Shown: positions 17,769 to 30,100, counted from the stretch's first letter. The stretch is DNA of 64,000 nt from UBA1847 sp942492205 (GCA_942492205.1 CALODT010000003.1:186001-250000); one strand, 5' to 3'. Program-made: numbers and translations. The notes: generated by a model not told the origin, from the letters alone.

Positions 17769-18648
17769 CCGGCGTCTCCCCCGGACTCTGCTGCTCCGTA
17801 TCCGCCGCGGGCGCTGCGGACCAGATGAGCATGACTTCACGAACCTGGTCGAGAGCTGCCGAAGGCTTCGCATTGACGTCTGCGAACGGCTCCTGCGGGA
17901 TACGCGTGACGGTATCGACCACGGCTACCGGATAGCCGGCCGGAAATGCGCCGCCGAGCCCCGAAGTCACCAGCAGGTCGCCGGCGCGAATATCCGCGTT
18001 GTTCGGCAGGAACGGCAGGTCGAGGCGGTCGATCTCACCGGTGCCAACCGCGATCGTACGCAGCCCGTTTCGGTTGACCTCGACCGGCAACGCATGATCC
18101 GTATCGCTGATGAGCATCGCCTGCGAGGTCATCAGGCCCGTTATTATCACCTGGCCAACGACGCCGTCAGCGTCAACGATGGCCTGGCCGTCATAGACGC
18201 CATCGCGACTGCCAATATCGATGACCAGGTTGTGTTCGTAGGGATTGGCGTCAACGGCCATGATCTCTGCGACACGGACTTCATCGCGAACCCGGCTGCG
18301 GGCATCGAGCAGCGCGCGCAGACGGGCGTTTTCTGCCTCGAGCGCGGTGAGTCGCTGCAGGCGAGCATTGGTCAGCAAGCGCTCGGCCTTCAGGCGGCCG
18401 ACTTCGCGTTCGAGGTCGTTGCGCGACGTTGTCGAGGTGCCAAGCCAGGCCCAGAAGCGCACCGGCGCATCCACGATGAGCTGGATCGGGTATACGGCAA
18501 CGCCAATGCCCGTGCGCACAGCGTTCAGGTGGTTTTCGCGGTGATCGACGTACATCAGGACGATGCTCGCCAGGACCAGCAGCAGCGTGCGGATACCCAG
18601 CGCCGGTATGCGCGCGGGATTACTGCTATTTCGCCGGGAATCGACCAT
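17761..18648 (-). CDS. mreC: Rod shape-determining protein MreC
   Basis: MreC is a bitopic periplasmic scaffold that activates PBP2/RodA. The 295-aa protein has an N-terminal membrane helix (LGIRTLLLVLASIVLMYVD), a coiled coil (roughly residues 80-125, EREVGRLKAERLLTNARLQR) and the two beta-barrel modules with SRDGVYDGQAIVDADGVVGQ and the conserved DLLVTSGLGGAFPAGYPVA. It lies 53 bases after mreB and overlaps mreD. The short C-terminal tail is proline/acid rich. Confidence 0.95.
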   Translation of the reverse strand: MVDSRRNSSNPARIPALGIRTLLLVLASIVLMYVDHRENHLNAVRTGIGVAVYPIQLIVDAPVRFWAWLGTSTTSRNDLEREVGRLKAERLLTNARLQRLTALEAENARLRALLDARSRVRDEVRVAEIMAVDANPYEHNLVIDIGSRDGVYDGQAIVDADGVVGQVIITGLMTSQAMLISDTDHALPVEVNRNGLRTIAVGTGEIDRLDLPFLPNNADIRAGDLLVTSGLGGAFPAGYPVAVVDTVTRIPQEPFADVNAKPSAALDQVREVMLIWSAAPAADTEQQSPGETPDE

Positions 18649-18701
18649 TGACTAATTGCAGCCCAGTAGAAGCCCAGTCACCCGTCCGACCCGGCCGCTA
18701 A

Positions 18702-19745
18702 TCACTCCAGGCCGAATACGGAGGGGCCGTGTTCGTCCATGAGTTCGATAACGCGGCCTCCGCCACGCGCGACACAGGTCAGTGGATCGTCGGCGATAAC
18801 GACGGGCAAACCCGTCTCCTCCATCAGGAGTTTGTCGAGATCGCGCAGCATGGCGCCGCCGCCGGTCAGGACAATACCGCGCTCCGCCACGTCCGCGCCG
18901 AGCTCCGGGGGCGTCTGCTCCAGCGCTTCCTTGACGGCGCCGACGATGCCCTGCAGCGGTTCCTGCAGCGCTTCGAGAATTTCGTTGCTGTTGAGCGTAA
19001 AGCTACGTGGCACGCCCTCGGAAAGGTTGCGGCCCTTCACGGAGATCTCGAGCACCTCCTGGCCGGGGAACGCGGAGCCGATCTCGTGCTTGATGCGCTC
19101 GGCCGTCGCCTCGCCAATAAGGATGCCGTAGTTACGTCGCACGTAGTTGGTAATTGCCTCGTCGAAACGATCGCCCCCGATCCTGACGGATGCGGCGTAA
19201 ACGATGCCGTTCAGCGAAATGACCGCCACTTCCGATGTGCCGCCGCCAATGTCGAGCACCATCGAGCCGCGCGCCTCATGCACCGGCATGCCTGCGCCAA
19301 TCGCTGCGGCCATGGGCTCGTCAATCAGGTACACCTTGCGGGCGCCAGCGCCTTCGGCCGACTCACGAATCGCGCGCCGCTCAACCTGCGTGGAGCCGTA
19401 AGGAACACAAATGAGGACCCGCGGGCTCGGGCGAAAATAGCGCGACTGGTGGGCCTTGCGGATGAAATGCTGCAGCATCTTCTCGGTAACCGTGAAATCC
19501 GCAATGACCCCGTCTTTCAGGGGCCGGATGGCGGTGATGTTGCCCGGCGTACGGCCCAGCATGTTCTTGGCTTCCATGCCGACTGCCTCAACGACACGGC
19601 CGCCCCGTCCGGAATCCTCGCGAATCGCCACTACCGACGGCTCGTCGAGCACGATGCCGTGGCCCCGCGAGTAGATCAGCGTGTTGGCGGTGCCAAGGTC
19701 AATGGACAGGTCATTGGAAAAATAACCCAGGATATTCTTGAACAT
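18702..19745 (-). CDS. mreB: Rod shape-determining actin homologue MreB
   Basis: MreB forms membrane-associated filaments that position wall synthesis. The 347-aa protein (same length as in E. coli) starts MFKNILGYFSNDLSIDLGTA with the membrane-binding amphipathic start and phosphate-1 loop, then LVYLIDEPMAAAIGAG-type and VLDIGGGTSEVAVI nucleotide-binding loops, and GIVLTGGGAMLRDLDKLL near the C-terminus. ATG 19745 is chosen over an in-frame upstream start at 19802 by this length match. It heads the minus-strand elongasome cluster and diverges from gatC. Confidence 0.97.
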   Translation of the reverse strand: MFKNILGYFSNDLSIDLGTANTLIYSRGHGIVLDEPSVVAIREDSGRGGRVVEAVGMEAKNMLGRTPGNITAIRPLKDGVIADFTVTEKMLQHFIRKAHQSRYFRPSPRVLICVPYGSTQVERRAIRESAEGAGARKVYLIDEPMAAAIGAGMPVHEARGSMVLDIGGGTSEVAVISLNGIVYAASVRIGGDRFDEAITNYVRRNYGILIGEATAERIKHEIGSAFPGQEVLEISVKGRNLSEGVPRSFTLNSNEILEALQEPLQGIVGAVKEALEQTPPELGADVAERGIVLTGGGAMLRDLDKLLMEETGLPVVIADDPLTCVARGGGRVIELMDEHGPSVFGLE

Positions 19746-19892
19746 GTCGGGGCGGAGTCTCGCAGCAGGATTAACGGGGTAATCTAACAATGCGCAGGAC
19801 ATTGCACAAGGCGCCGTGTATTATTGCGTGCCCGCCGAAAAGCGGTGTTTGTCACCACCCTCAGATTCAACATTCAACGCCGGATATGTCCC

Positions 19893-20176
19893 GTGTCTCT
19901 TAGCAAAGATCAGGTCAAGCGCATCGCGATGCTGGCGCGACTCGAGCTCACCGAAGCCGAGTACGCCGAGAGCGTCAAAAAGCTCTCCAGCATCGTGGAT
20001 TTCGTCGACCAGCTGTCGCAGGCTGACACGCGCGACGTGGTGCCAATGGCTCACCCGTTGCACGCAACTCAGCGACTGCGGCCTGACGAGGTCACGGAGA
20101 AGGATGAGCGCGATACCTTCCAGGAGAATGCAGGCGCTGTCTCCGGCGGCCTGTACCTCGTCCCCAAAGTGATCGA

Positions 20177-20180
<4 letters not shown>
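19893..20180 (+). CDS. gatC: Asp-tRNA(Asn)/Glu-tRNA(Gln) amidotransferase subunit C
   Basis: GatC (95 aa) holds GatA and GatB together in the amidotransferase that converts misacylated Glu-tRNA(Gln) or Asp-tRNA(Asn). The start MSLSKDQVKRIAMLARLELT (GTG at 19893) is the family opening, and the C-terminal LRPDEVTEKDERDTFQENAG and GGLYLVPKVIE are typical. The longer frame from 19824 adds 23 unrelated residues. The stop overlaps gatA in an ATGA junction. Confidence 0.95.
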
Positions 20181-21648
<1,468 letters not shown>

Positions 21649-21649
<1 letters not shown>

Positions 21650-23091
21650 TGGTTCGTTCTGGCTGGGAAATCGTTATCGGTCTCGAGATCCACGCGCAGC
21701 TCGCGACCCGCTCCAAGATTTTTTCCGGGGCATCTACCGCCTACGGCGCGGAGCCTAATACGCAGGCATGCCTTGTCGACCTTGGCTATCCTGGCGTCTT
21801 GCCGGTGCTGAACGAGGAAGTCGTGCATATGGCGACGATGTTTGGGCTCGCCGTCAACGCTACCGTCGCACCGCGTTCGGTGTTTGCACGCAAGAACTAC
21901 TTTTACCCCGATCTGCCCAAGGGCTACCAGATCAGTCAATTCGAGCTGCCAATCGTCGAGCATGGCGAGCTTTTCATCGTCGATGATGACGGCGACGAAA
22001 AACGCATCGGTATTACGCGCGCACACCTGGAGGAGGATGCTGGCAAGTCAATTCATGAAGGCCTTGACCGGTCATCCGGAATCGACCTGAATCGTGCCGG
22101 CACACCGCTGCTCGAGATCGTCTCCGAGCCGGACCTCCGTTCCGCCAGGGAAGCGGTCGCGTACATGCGCAAGATCCACACGATCGTTCGCTACCTTGGT
22201 ATCTCGGACGGCAATATGCAGGAAGGATCGTTTCGCTGCGATGCCAATGTCTCGGTTCGACCGCTGGGGCAGCAAGAGCTGGGGACACGTGCCGAGATCA
22301 AGAACCTGAACTCGTTTCGATTCGTCGAGCGCGCGATCAATTACGAGGTTGAGCGGCAGGTTGAGTTGATCGAGGACGGTGGCACCGTTGTGCAGGAAAC
22401 GCGCCTGTACGATTCCGACCAGGATGAGACGCGTTCGATGCGCTCCAAGGAGGAGTCGCACGACTATCGGTATTTTCCGGATCCGGACCTGCTGCCCGTT
22501 GAGATCAGCGCTGAATACATCGAGGCCGTTCGGGAACAGCTGCCGGAGCTGCCGGACGCGAAACGACATCGGTTCATCGAGCAGTTCGGTATCAAGGCCG
22601 ACGACGCGGATCTCCTCACGACTTCTCGTTCGCTTGCCGACTTCTACGAAGCCGCAAAGGCCGCTACGGATGCCAGTCCACAGCTTGTTGCGAACTGGGT
22701 GATCGGCGACCTCGCAGGCGCGTTGAACAAGGACGGCCTGGATCTTGCCGAGACAAGGGTGTCTGCAGCAGCGCTGGCGGGCCTGCTGTCGCGCATTCAT
22801 GACAACACGATTTCCGGAAAAATCGCCAAGCAGGTATTCGAGGCGATGTGGAATGGCGAGGGCGATGCCGACGCCGTCATCGAAGCAAAAGGCCTCAAGC
22901 AGATAACCGACAGCTCGGCCATCGAGGAGGCGGTCGACGCAGTAATTGCAGCCAACCCCGGCCAGGTTGCCGAGTACAAGGCCGGCAAAGACAAGCTTAT
23001 CGGCTTCTTCGTCGGCCAGGTGATGAAGGCAACCAAGGGCCAGGCGAACCCGGGTCAGGTCAACCAGATCCTCAAGGACAAACTCAGCTAG
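21649..23091 (+). CDS. gatB: Asp/Glu-tRNA amidotransferase subunit B
   Basis: GatB binds the misacylated tRNA, activates its carboxylate with ATP and amidates it. The 480-aa protein starts WEIVIGLEIHAQLATRSKIF, contains YFYPDLPKGYQISQFELPIV, the cradle signature GIDLNRAGTPLLEIVSEPDL and EIKNLNSFRFVERAI, and ends in a YqeY-like tail domain (GQVMKATKGQANPGQVNQIL). The GTG at 21649 shares one base with the gatA stop and gives the normal length. Confidence 0.96.
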
Positions 23092-23112
23092 TGTCCTGTA
23101 CGGTTAGTTCGC

Positions 23113-24003
23113 ATGATCTCAGAAGCGACAATTCCCACTAGTATGTCGGCGGATACGGTTATTCCATTCGGTTTCGAGCGGTTGCCGGTGCGCGGGGCGC
23201 TTATCCATTTGTCGCGATCCTGGCGACGCATGCTTCGGGATCATGACTATGGCGCGCTCATTGCCGAGACGCTGGGGCACGCGGCGGCCGCGACCGGACT
23301 CATTGCTCAGAGCCTCAAGTTCGACGGTGTCATCACGCTGCAGATACAAAGCCGCGGCGACCTGCGCATGCTGGTCATGCAGTGCACGAGCGAACTGGAA
23401 ATTCGCGGCATGGCCTCTGCCAGCCCCGAGAGCAGCGCCGAGAAATTCGGTGATCTGGTCGAGCGCGGGCACTGTGCGGTCACCGTGGACAATGGGCAAC
23501 GGCCTTACCAGGGCATCGTGGATCTCGAAGACACGTCACTCGCGGCCAGCCTGGAGCACTATTTTGCGAGATCCGTGCAGGTACCCAGCCATATCGCGCT
23601 GGTCGCCAACGAGGAAGTGGCCGGGGGGCTTTTGCTGCAACAGGTTCCTGGCCACCCCATCGACAGCGACGACTGGAGCCGCCTGCACTTGCTCACCGAA
23701 ACGTTGCGCTCACGCGATTTCGAGGGTGATGCCGGCATATCGCTTATCGGCAAGTTGTTCGCCGAGGACGATGTTCGTGTCTACAGCTCGCGTTCCGTGA
23801 ACTTCCATTGCCGCTGCTCGCAAACCAAGGCAGAAGACGTGCTGAAAATGCTGGGCGAGCGGGAGGCCCGCGAAACGCTGGCGGCCGAGGGCGTCATCGA
23901 GATCATCTGTGAATATTGCGGTCGAGAGCGTCGCTTCGATGCGGTCGACGTCGAACGCCTGTTCGCGGGGAACGTGGTCGAAGGCCCCGACTCGGTTCAA
24001 TAA
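23113..24003 (+). CDS. hslO: Redox-regulated chaperone Hsp33
   Basis: Hsp33 is a holdase that is switched on by oxidation, which releases zinc from four cysteines. Here the C-terminal switch is intact: CRC in NFHCRCSQTKAED, then about 30 residues later CEYC in IICEYCGRERRF. The N-terminal part reads FERLPVRGALIHLSRSW, as in the family. The frame allows ATG at 23113 (296 aa) or ATG at 23143 (286 aa, starting MSADTVIPFGFERL); neither has a clear Shine-Dalgarno, and the second fits family spacing slightly better. It follows gatB by 21 bases. Confidence 0.95.
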   Translation: MISEATIPTSMSADTVIPFGFERLPVRGALIHLSRSWRRMLRDHDYGALIAETLGHAAAATGLIAQSLKFDGVITLQIQSRGDLRMLVMQCTSELEIRGMASASPESSAEKFGDLVERGHCAVTVDNGQRPYQGIVDLEDTSLAASLEHYFARSVQVPSHIALVANEEVAGGLLLQQVPGHPIDSDDWSRLHLLTETLRSRDFEGDAGISLIGKLFAEDDVRVYSSRSVNFHCRCSQTKAEDVLKMLGEREARETLAAEGVIEIICEYCGRERRFDAVDVERLFAGNVVEGPDSVQ

Positions 24004-24080
24004 GTGGCCTTGAATAGCCGCTCAAAGCCCGCCAGCCGGGACTTTGGGGCCCGCAGCGTTGGCCGCCGGCAGCCAACTAC

Positions 24081-24273
24081 GCTACCGGCCGCTCGCCGCC
24101 GAAAAATGGTCTTTGCCGATCCGCATCGCTAGGCGTAGTATGGTCTTTGCTCCTGCGTATGCGGCGCCCCAGACCCGGAGGCGACAAGCAGCATTTGTGG
24201 CCAGGGACCCAAATTTTATACAGCGTTCACACAGCGCAGGAGCCCAACCACCGCTACCGGCCATTCGCCGCCG
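24081..24273 (+). repeat. Pair of 21-bp direct repeats
   Basis: GCTACCGGCCGCTCGCCGCC at 24081-24100 (21 bases with the next G) recurs at 24253-24273 with two changes (GC to AT in the middle), so 19 of 21 bases agree. Both are in non-coding DNA. They may be decayed copies of an intergenic repeat family. Confidence 0.5.
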
Positions 24274-24524
24274 GCCAGCAAGCCCGCCTGTGCTCGCGAC
24301 GCAACCTTTACCTTGTCCCTTGGGAACTCGACGGCAATTTCCACACAGCGTGTATTGCTGGCGGACTTATTAAAATGCAACGCAACCAGCCCGGCGCTTT
24401 AAGAACCCGAGTCGGTGGCGTCGAACGCTGAGTTGAGCTGTCCGTCTATCTCGATCGAGACAGGAGCGTCATCGTGGACTCCGACTAGCAGCGGTCGTTC
24501 AGCACACTACGGGCAGAATCCGAT

Positions 24525-24719
24525 TCAGAGCTCAGCCCGGTCCCTGGCCCGTTTCATCATCTTATCGCGAAGCAGAGACAGTGCTTTCCTGCTGTCATTG
24601 TCCAGCTCCGGGGGCATTGCCTTGAATATTCCCAGCATTGCGATGTCGTTCGCCTCAGCCAGGTTGACGTTCAATAACTTCAATTCTTGCTCAATTTTTT
24701 CCAACGTCGGGTCAGACAA
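24525..24719 (-). CDS. Small hypothetical protein
   Basis: A 64-aa candidate in the gene-poor stretch, starting at TTG 24719 with GGAG placed six bases upstream, a plausible ribosome-binding site. The sequence (SDPTLEKIEQELKLLNVNLA ... DIAMLGIFKAMPPELDNDSR ... RDKMMKRARDRAEL) is well balanced and mostly helical, with no membrane segment or known motif. It resembles a real small soluble protein more than the other frames nearby do, but nothing identifies a function. Confidence 0.4.
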   Translation of the reverse strand: MSDPTLEKIEQELKLLNVNLAEANDIAMLGIFKAMPPELDNDSRKALSLLRDKMMKRARDRAEL

Positions 24720-25291
24720 CACGTTCTCCAAAAACAATGGCGGACCCCATTATGACGGCTGCAACATCAAATGATAGCGACCCGGTCGACTAACTGGTGT
24801 TGCGCCGTTGAGTTGACCGGCCGTTGCGGTCGGCCTCCGCCAGAAAAAGGCGCTCACTGATGAACCCGTCGTCCGTCTGCTGTCGGTCAATAGCGCGTGC
24901 CTGCCCCTGGAATTTGTTGGCCGAACTCATGCTGGAAGGGACTCAAGGCAACTTGCAGCCAGGTGCAGACGTTTGGCGAACGCGATCGAAAAGGGCTGAC
25001 AGGCCCAGTCGTTGCCGCTGTTTGTTCGAATAACGCAGCCATCTTGCCTGCCGGCCGATCAGGTCTCTGGAGATGAAAACGGATCCGCAAGCGATCGAAA
25101 TGGGGCGCTGGCGAACACACCCAATGAGCCCAATCGAGGCAATCAAGCGGCAGAAGCCGGGCGCGGAGCAGACATGCAAGTGATTGATCGATAAACGAAA
25201 TATGGCGGCAGTAAGATACCGCTCGGATGCAGGGCTAGGGGCTCTGGCCGAGAAGTCGCAGCCTTAAGTGGCACACGAAAAAGCACTGCGC

Positions 25292-25335
25292 TATACTCTC
25301 TCGCCACAAGTATGCATTAATGTTTATATTTTTAT
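25292..25335 (+). promoter_or_regulatory. Promoter and operator candidate of the ArsR-methyltransferase/metF/metH unit
   Basis: A TATACT -10-like box (25292-25297) lies upstream of an AT-rich stretch, unusual for this GC-rich DNA, that contains the perfect palindrome CATTAATG (25314-25321) and the near-symmetric ATATTTTTATAT just before the start codon. ArsR-family regulators bind such short palindromes overlapping their own promoter, so autoregulation is a reasonable inference. The -35 match is weak. Confidence 0.45.
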
Positions 25336-26214
25336 ATGAAGCCATCTACCGACCATCTGCTGCGACAGCTCAAGGCCCTGTCCGATCCGGTCAAGGCTCG
25401 TATCGTGTCGCTGTGTTCGGTTGCCGAATGCAGTGTTTCCGAGCTGACGTCGGTTACCGCTCAAAGCCAGCCCCGGATTTCACAGCACCTGAAGCAGCTT
25501 TGTGACGTGAATCTGCTGCAGCGATTTCGGGACGGGCATTTCGTTTACTACCGCGTGCCGATGAAAGGTGACGGTGCGCTTGTGCGGCGTCGCCTGCTTG
25601 CACTGCTGCCGGACGACGAGCCGCAGTTTGAGAGTGACAAGAGAAGCTTGCGAGATCTGCGTGCACATGGCGACGCGGTCGTTGCGTCGGATGCCGATCG
25701 TCGACTGCATCGCGTGCTGGTCGAATTGACCGTATCGCATCCACTTGGCGATCTGCTGGACATTGGTTGCGGCCAGGGCCGTCTTCTGAAGTTGCTGGCC
25801 TCCCGCGCACATCGCGTGGTAGGCGTTGATACCGACCCGGCCGCACGTCGGCTGGCGCGAGCCGAAGTATTGCTGGCGGGATTGCCCAATTGCACGTTGC
25901 GGCAGGGCGACATGTTCCAGCTGCCTTTCGGCGATGGCGAGTTTGACACGATCATACTGGACGACGTGCTCAGGACGACCGAGCGTCCGGAGAAAGCGCT
26001 TGCCGAAGCAGAGCGCTTGCTGCGGCCGGGCGGTCGCATCCTGTTGCTGTCATCCACGAGTGGCGAGGACATCGTCGCACTGCAGCAGAACTTCAGCGAC
26101 TGGGCAGCGGCGACCGGAATGCGGCTCGCGCGACCCCGATCGATACCCCAAAAGAATCCCGACTGGTTGCTCGCCGTTGCGACACCGACTGACCGCGCTG
26201 TTGCCGCGGCCTGA
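25336..26214 (+). CDS. ArsR-family HTH regulator fused to SAM-dependent methyltransferase
   Basis: The 292-aa protein has an N-terminal winged helix (residues about 5-80: LKALSDPVKARIVSLCSVAE, SQPRISQHLKQL) of ArsR type but without metal-binding cysteine motifs, and a C-terminal class I methyltransferase domain with motif I LLDIGCGQGRLLKLL, acidic GVDTDP, and LAEAERLLRPGGRILLLS. It sits directly upstream of metF-metH, so a role in sensing SAM or S-adenosylhomocysteine and controlling methionine synthesis is likely, by analogy to SahR-type ArsR regulators. The start has no strong Shine-Dalgarno. It may act only as a regulator, with the enzyme domain as sensor. Confidence 0.9.
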   Translation: MKPSTDHLLRQLKALSDPVKARIVSLCSVAECSVSELTSVTAQSQPRISQHLKQLCDVNLLQRFRDGHFVYYRVPMKGDGALVRRRLLALLPDDEPQFESDKRSLRDLRAHGDAVVASDADRRLHRVLVELTVSHPLGDLLDIGCGQGRLLKLLASRAHRVVGVDTDPAARRLARAEVLLAGLPNCTLRQGDMFQLPFGDGEFDTIILDDVLRTTERPEKALAEAERLLRPGGRILLLSSTSGEDIVALQQNFSDWAAATGMRLARPRSIPQKNPDWLLAVATPTDRAVAAA

Positions 26215-26231
26215 TACAGGCAGATCACGCT

Positions 26232-27107
26232 ATGACCACTAATCCCGTAGAAAGGCCGTCCGTGTCTTTCGAATTTTTTCCACCAAGCACCGAAGCGATG
26301 GAAGCAACGCTCTGGTCGTCCATTGAGCGACTTGCCGAGCTCGATCCGGCGTTCGTTTCCGTGACCTACGGCGCGGACGGATCAACGCGGGAGCGCACGC
26401 ACGCAGCGGTTCAGCGCATCATTAACGAAACCAAGCTTACGCCCGCGCCGCACCTGACCTGTGTCGGCGCCAGCCGTGGCGAGATCAACGATATCGCCCG
26501 CGAGTACTGGGACATGGGCGTGCGACACCTGGTTGCGTTGCGCGGCGATGCCCCGAAAGGTTCTGACGGCTACACGCCACATGCGGACGGCTATGCCTAC
26601 GCCAGCGACCTTGTCGAGGGTTTGAAGGCAATTGCTGACTTTGATATCTCGGTTGCCGCTTACCCGGAGATTCATCCGGAGGCACCGGACGCGGCTTTCG
26701 ACCTGGATAATCTGAAGCGCAAGCTGGATGCCGGGGCGTCGCGGGCAATTACGCAGTTCTTTTTCGACGCCGATGTCTTCCTGCAATTTCGCGATCGCTG
26801 TGCGGCCGCTGGCATCGAGTCTTCCATCGTTCCCGGCATCCTGCCAATTACACGGTTTCCGCAGCTGGAACGCTTCGCTGCCATGTGCGGTGCCAGTGTT
26901 CCGGACTGGCTGCGTAACCGCTTCGACGGTCTCGACGACGACGAGGCGACACGGCAGATGATCGCGGCAAGCGTTGCGATCGAACAGGTACGCGCGCTTG
27001 AAAAAGAGGGCATCGAGGTTTTTCACTTTTATACGCTCAACCGTTCCGAGCTGACCTACGCAATCTGTCACGCGCTTGGCGTACGCGCCAAGCAAGTGGC
27101 TGCCTGA
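26232..27107 (+). CDS. metF: 5,10-methylenetetrahydrofolate reductase
   Basis: MetF is an FAD enzyme that makes 5-methyl-THF, the methyl donor for MetH. The 291-aa TIM-barrel protein shows VSFEFFPPSTEAMEATLW, SVTYGADGSTRERT, VALRGDAPKG and ITQFFFDADVFLQFRDRC, all family hallmarks, and ends in HFYTLNRSELTYAI. It begins 17 bases after the ArsR-methyltransferase gene and ends 10 bases before metH, so the three are an operon. Confidence 0.97.
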   Translation: MTTNPVERPSVSFEFFPPSTEAMEATLWSSIERLAELDPAFVSVTYGADGSTRERTHAAVQRIINETKLTPAPHLTCVGASRGEINDIAREYWDMGVRHLVALRGDAPKGSDGYTPHADGYAYASDLVEGLKAIADFDISVAAYPEIHPEAPDAAFDLDNLKRKLDAGASRAITQFFFDADVFLQFRDRCAAAGIESSIVPGILPITRFPQLERFAAMCGASVPDWLRNRFDGLDDDEATRQMIAASVAIEQVRALEKEGIEVFHFYTLNRSELTYAICHALGVRAKQVAA

Positions 27108-27117
27108 GGAGACGGCT

Positions 27118-30100
27118 ATGGATCGCAAACAACGAATAGAGACCCTGATGCGCTCGCTCGACGAGCGTATTCTGCTGCTTGACGGCGCTATGGGCACGAT
27201 GATTCAGGGCTACGGCCTTGGCGAGGACGACTATCGCGGCGAGCGCTTCGCCGATATCGGCCGTGATCTGAAAGGCAATAACGATTTGCTGTCGCTCACC
27301 CGGCCTGAAGTCATTCGCGAAATCCACTCGCAGTTCCTCGACGCCGGCGCCGATATCATCGAGACCAATACGTTCAACTCGAACGCACCGTCGATGGCCG
27401 ACTACGGCATGGAGTCACTGGTTGCGGAGCTGAACACGGTCTCAGCCCGCCTCGCGCGCGAACTCGCCGACGAATATGCGGTAAAAACAGGTGTGCCGCG
27501 CTACGTTGCCGGCGTGCTGGGCCCAACCAACCGCACGGCGTCCATTTCTCCGGATGTCAACGACCCGGGCTTTCGCAATATCAAGTTTGACGACCTGGTT
27601 GCGACCTACCAGGAGGCGGCGACCGCGCTCGCCGAGGGTGGCGTCGATTTCCTGATGATCGAGACGATTTTCGACACGCTCAATGCCAAAGCGGCGATAG
27701 TGGCCGTGAAACGCAGCTTTCGCGAAACCGGCATCGAGCTTCCGGTAATGATCTCGGGGACGATCACCGATGCGTCCGGCCGGACGTTGTCGGGGCAGAC
27801 CACCGAGGCGTTCTGGAACTCGGTGCGGCATATCAATCCCTTCATGATCGGGCTCAACTGCGCGCTCGGTGCGAGCGAGCTGCGACCGTATGTCGCCGAA
27901 CTCGCTCGCGTTGCGGACACGCGAGTCAGCGCCCATCCGAACGCCGGATTGCCAAACGAATTTGGTGAGTACGATGAGACACCTGCGGAAATGGCTGCCG
28001 TCGTCGGCGAGTTCGCAAGCAGCGGACTCGTGAACCTGGTCGGCGGCTGTTGCGGCACACGTCCGGAACACATCAAGGCGCTGGGCGAAGCCGTGCGCGG
28101 CCAGGCGCCGCGCGCGATACCCGAAATTCCGGTCCGGTGCCGTCTGTCCGGGCTCGAGCCATTCAACATTGGCCCGGACGACCTGTTCGTGAACGTCGGA
28201 GAACGCTGCAATGTCACCGGATCGGCGGTCTTCAGGCGCCTGATCGAGGCCGACGACTACTCGGCGGCCGTGGCCGTCGCGCGCCAGCAGGTGGACAACG
28301 GTGCACAGATCATCGACGTCAACATGGACGAGGGCATGCTCGATTCCGAGAGCGCGATGGTGACGTTTCTCAACCTGATTGCTTCCGAGCCGGACGTGGC
28401 GCGATTGCCGGTAATGATCGACTCGTCGAAATGGTCGGTCATCGAAGCGGGATTGAAATGCGTACAGGGCAAAGCCGTCGTTAACTCCATCAGTCTCAAG
28501 GAAGGTGAAGACGCTTTCATCCAGCAGGCCGAGCTTTGCCGCGACTATGGCGCCGCCGTCATCATCATGGCGTTTGACGAGCAGGGGCAGGCGGACACGG
28601 TCGAACGCAAGGTCGGCATTTGCCAGCGTTCGTACGCTGTTCTTACTGAAAAACTCGGTTTCGATCCGGCCGACATCATCTTCGATCCAAACATCTTTGC
28701 GGTTGCGACCGGCATTGAAGAGCACGCGAGCTATGGGCTTGATTTCATCGAGGCCACCCGAAAGATCAAGGCTACTCTGCCACACGCGCTGGTGAGCGGC
28801 GGTGTCAGCAATGTGTCGTTTTCGTTCCGCGGCAACAACGTCGTACGCGAGGCGATCCACTCGGTGTTCCTGTACCACGCAATCCGCGCAGGCATGGATA
28901 TGGGCATCGTCAACGCCGGGCAGCTCGCCATTTATGACGACCTGCCCGACGACCTGCGCAACGCTGTTGAAGATGTCATCCTGAATCGTGACCCTGAGGG
29001 TACGGACAAGCTGCTCGCGGTTGCCGAGAACTACAAAGGCCAGGCCAGTGGCACGGTCGCGAAGGGCCAGGATCTTTCCTGGCGAGAGAGCCCTGTCGGC
29101 AAGCGCCTCGAACACGCGTTGGTAAACGGTATCGATGAGTTCGTCGTCGAAGATACGGAGGCGGCGCGACTGGAAGCAGCGCGGCCGCTGGACGTTATCG
29201 AAGGGCCGCTGATGGCCGGCATGAACGTTGTTGGCGACCTGTTTGGTGAGGGCAAGATGTTCCTGCCGCAGGTGGTGAAGTCGGCGCGCGTCATGAAGAA
29301 AGCCGTCGGGCACCTGGTGCCGTTTATCGAAGAGGAAAAAGGCGGCGAGATAACGTCGAACGGCAAGATCATCCTCGCGACGGTGAAGGGCGACGTACAC
29401 GATATTGGCAAGAACATTGTCGGCGTGGTGCTGCAGTGCAACAACTTTGAGGTCGTCGATCTCGGCGTCATGGTCTCCTGCGAGAAGATCCTCGACGCGG
29501 CCAGGCGTGAGAAGGCCAACATCATCGGCCTGTCCGGCCTCATCACGCCATCGCTGGACGAAATGGTTCACGTCGCCAGTGAGATGCAGCGGCTCGACTT
29601 CGATTTGCCGCTTTTAATCGGCGGCGCCACGACGTCGCCCGCGCACACCGCGGTGAAGATAGAGCCGCGTTACGAAGGGCCGGTCATCTACGTCAAGGAC
29701 GCATCGCGTTCCGTCGGGGTAGCGCAAGCGCTCGTGGAGCCGGACACTTGCGCCGCGCTCGTGGAGAAGACGCGCAAGGACAATGCCCGCAGGCGCGATC
29801 AGCATTCGAACAAGAAGCGGCTTGCACCCCAGCTTTCGATAAACCAGGCACGGGAGCGCCGGCACGCGTGCGACTGGAGTGTCTATACGCCGCCTGTTCC
29901 CGGCTTCCTCGGCAATCGCGTATTCGACGATATCGACCTGGCATTGCTGCGCGATTTCATCGACTGGATGCCGTTCTTCAATGCCTGGGAGTTTCACGGC
30001 AAGTACCCGCAGATCCTGAGCGACAAGATTGTCGGTGAAGCAGCAACTGCTTTGTTCCATGATGCGACGGCGATGCTGGACCGCATCATCGACGAGAAGT

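Larger units (their letters stand above)
24004..25291. other. Gene-poor intergenic segment
   Basis: About 1.3 kb between hslO and the ArsR-methyltransferase gene. Open frames here are short, overlap on both strands and show no family motif or consistent ribosome-binding site, apart from the small candidate at 24525-24719. A 21-base direct repeat beginning GCTACCGGCC occurs twice (24081 and 24253). The composition is less ordered than in the flanking genes, suggesting decayed DNA rather than an unrecognised long gene. Confidence 0.6.

Noticed and set aside
25195..25335. SAH or SAM riboswitch upstream of the met operon
   Set aside because: No match to the conserved cores of these riboswitches could be seen, and the start codon follows an AT-rich operator-like stretch instead.
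27442..29571. A 709-codon open frame antisense to metH
   Set aside because: It mirrors the high GC third positions of metH, has no family motif and no ribosome site; metH is fully conserved on the other strand.
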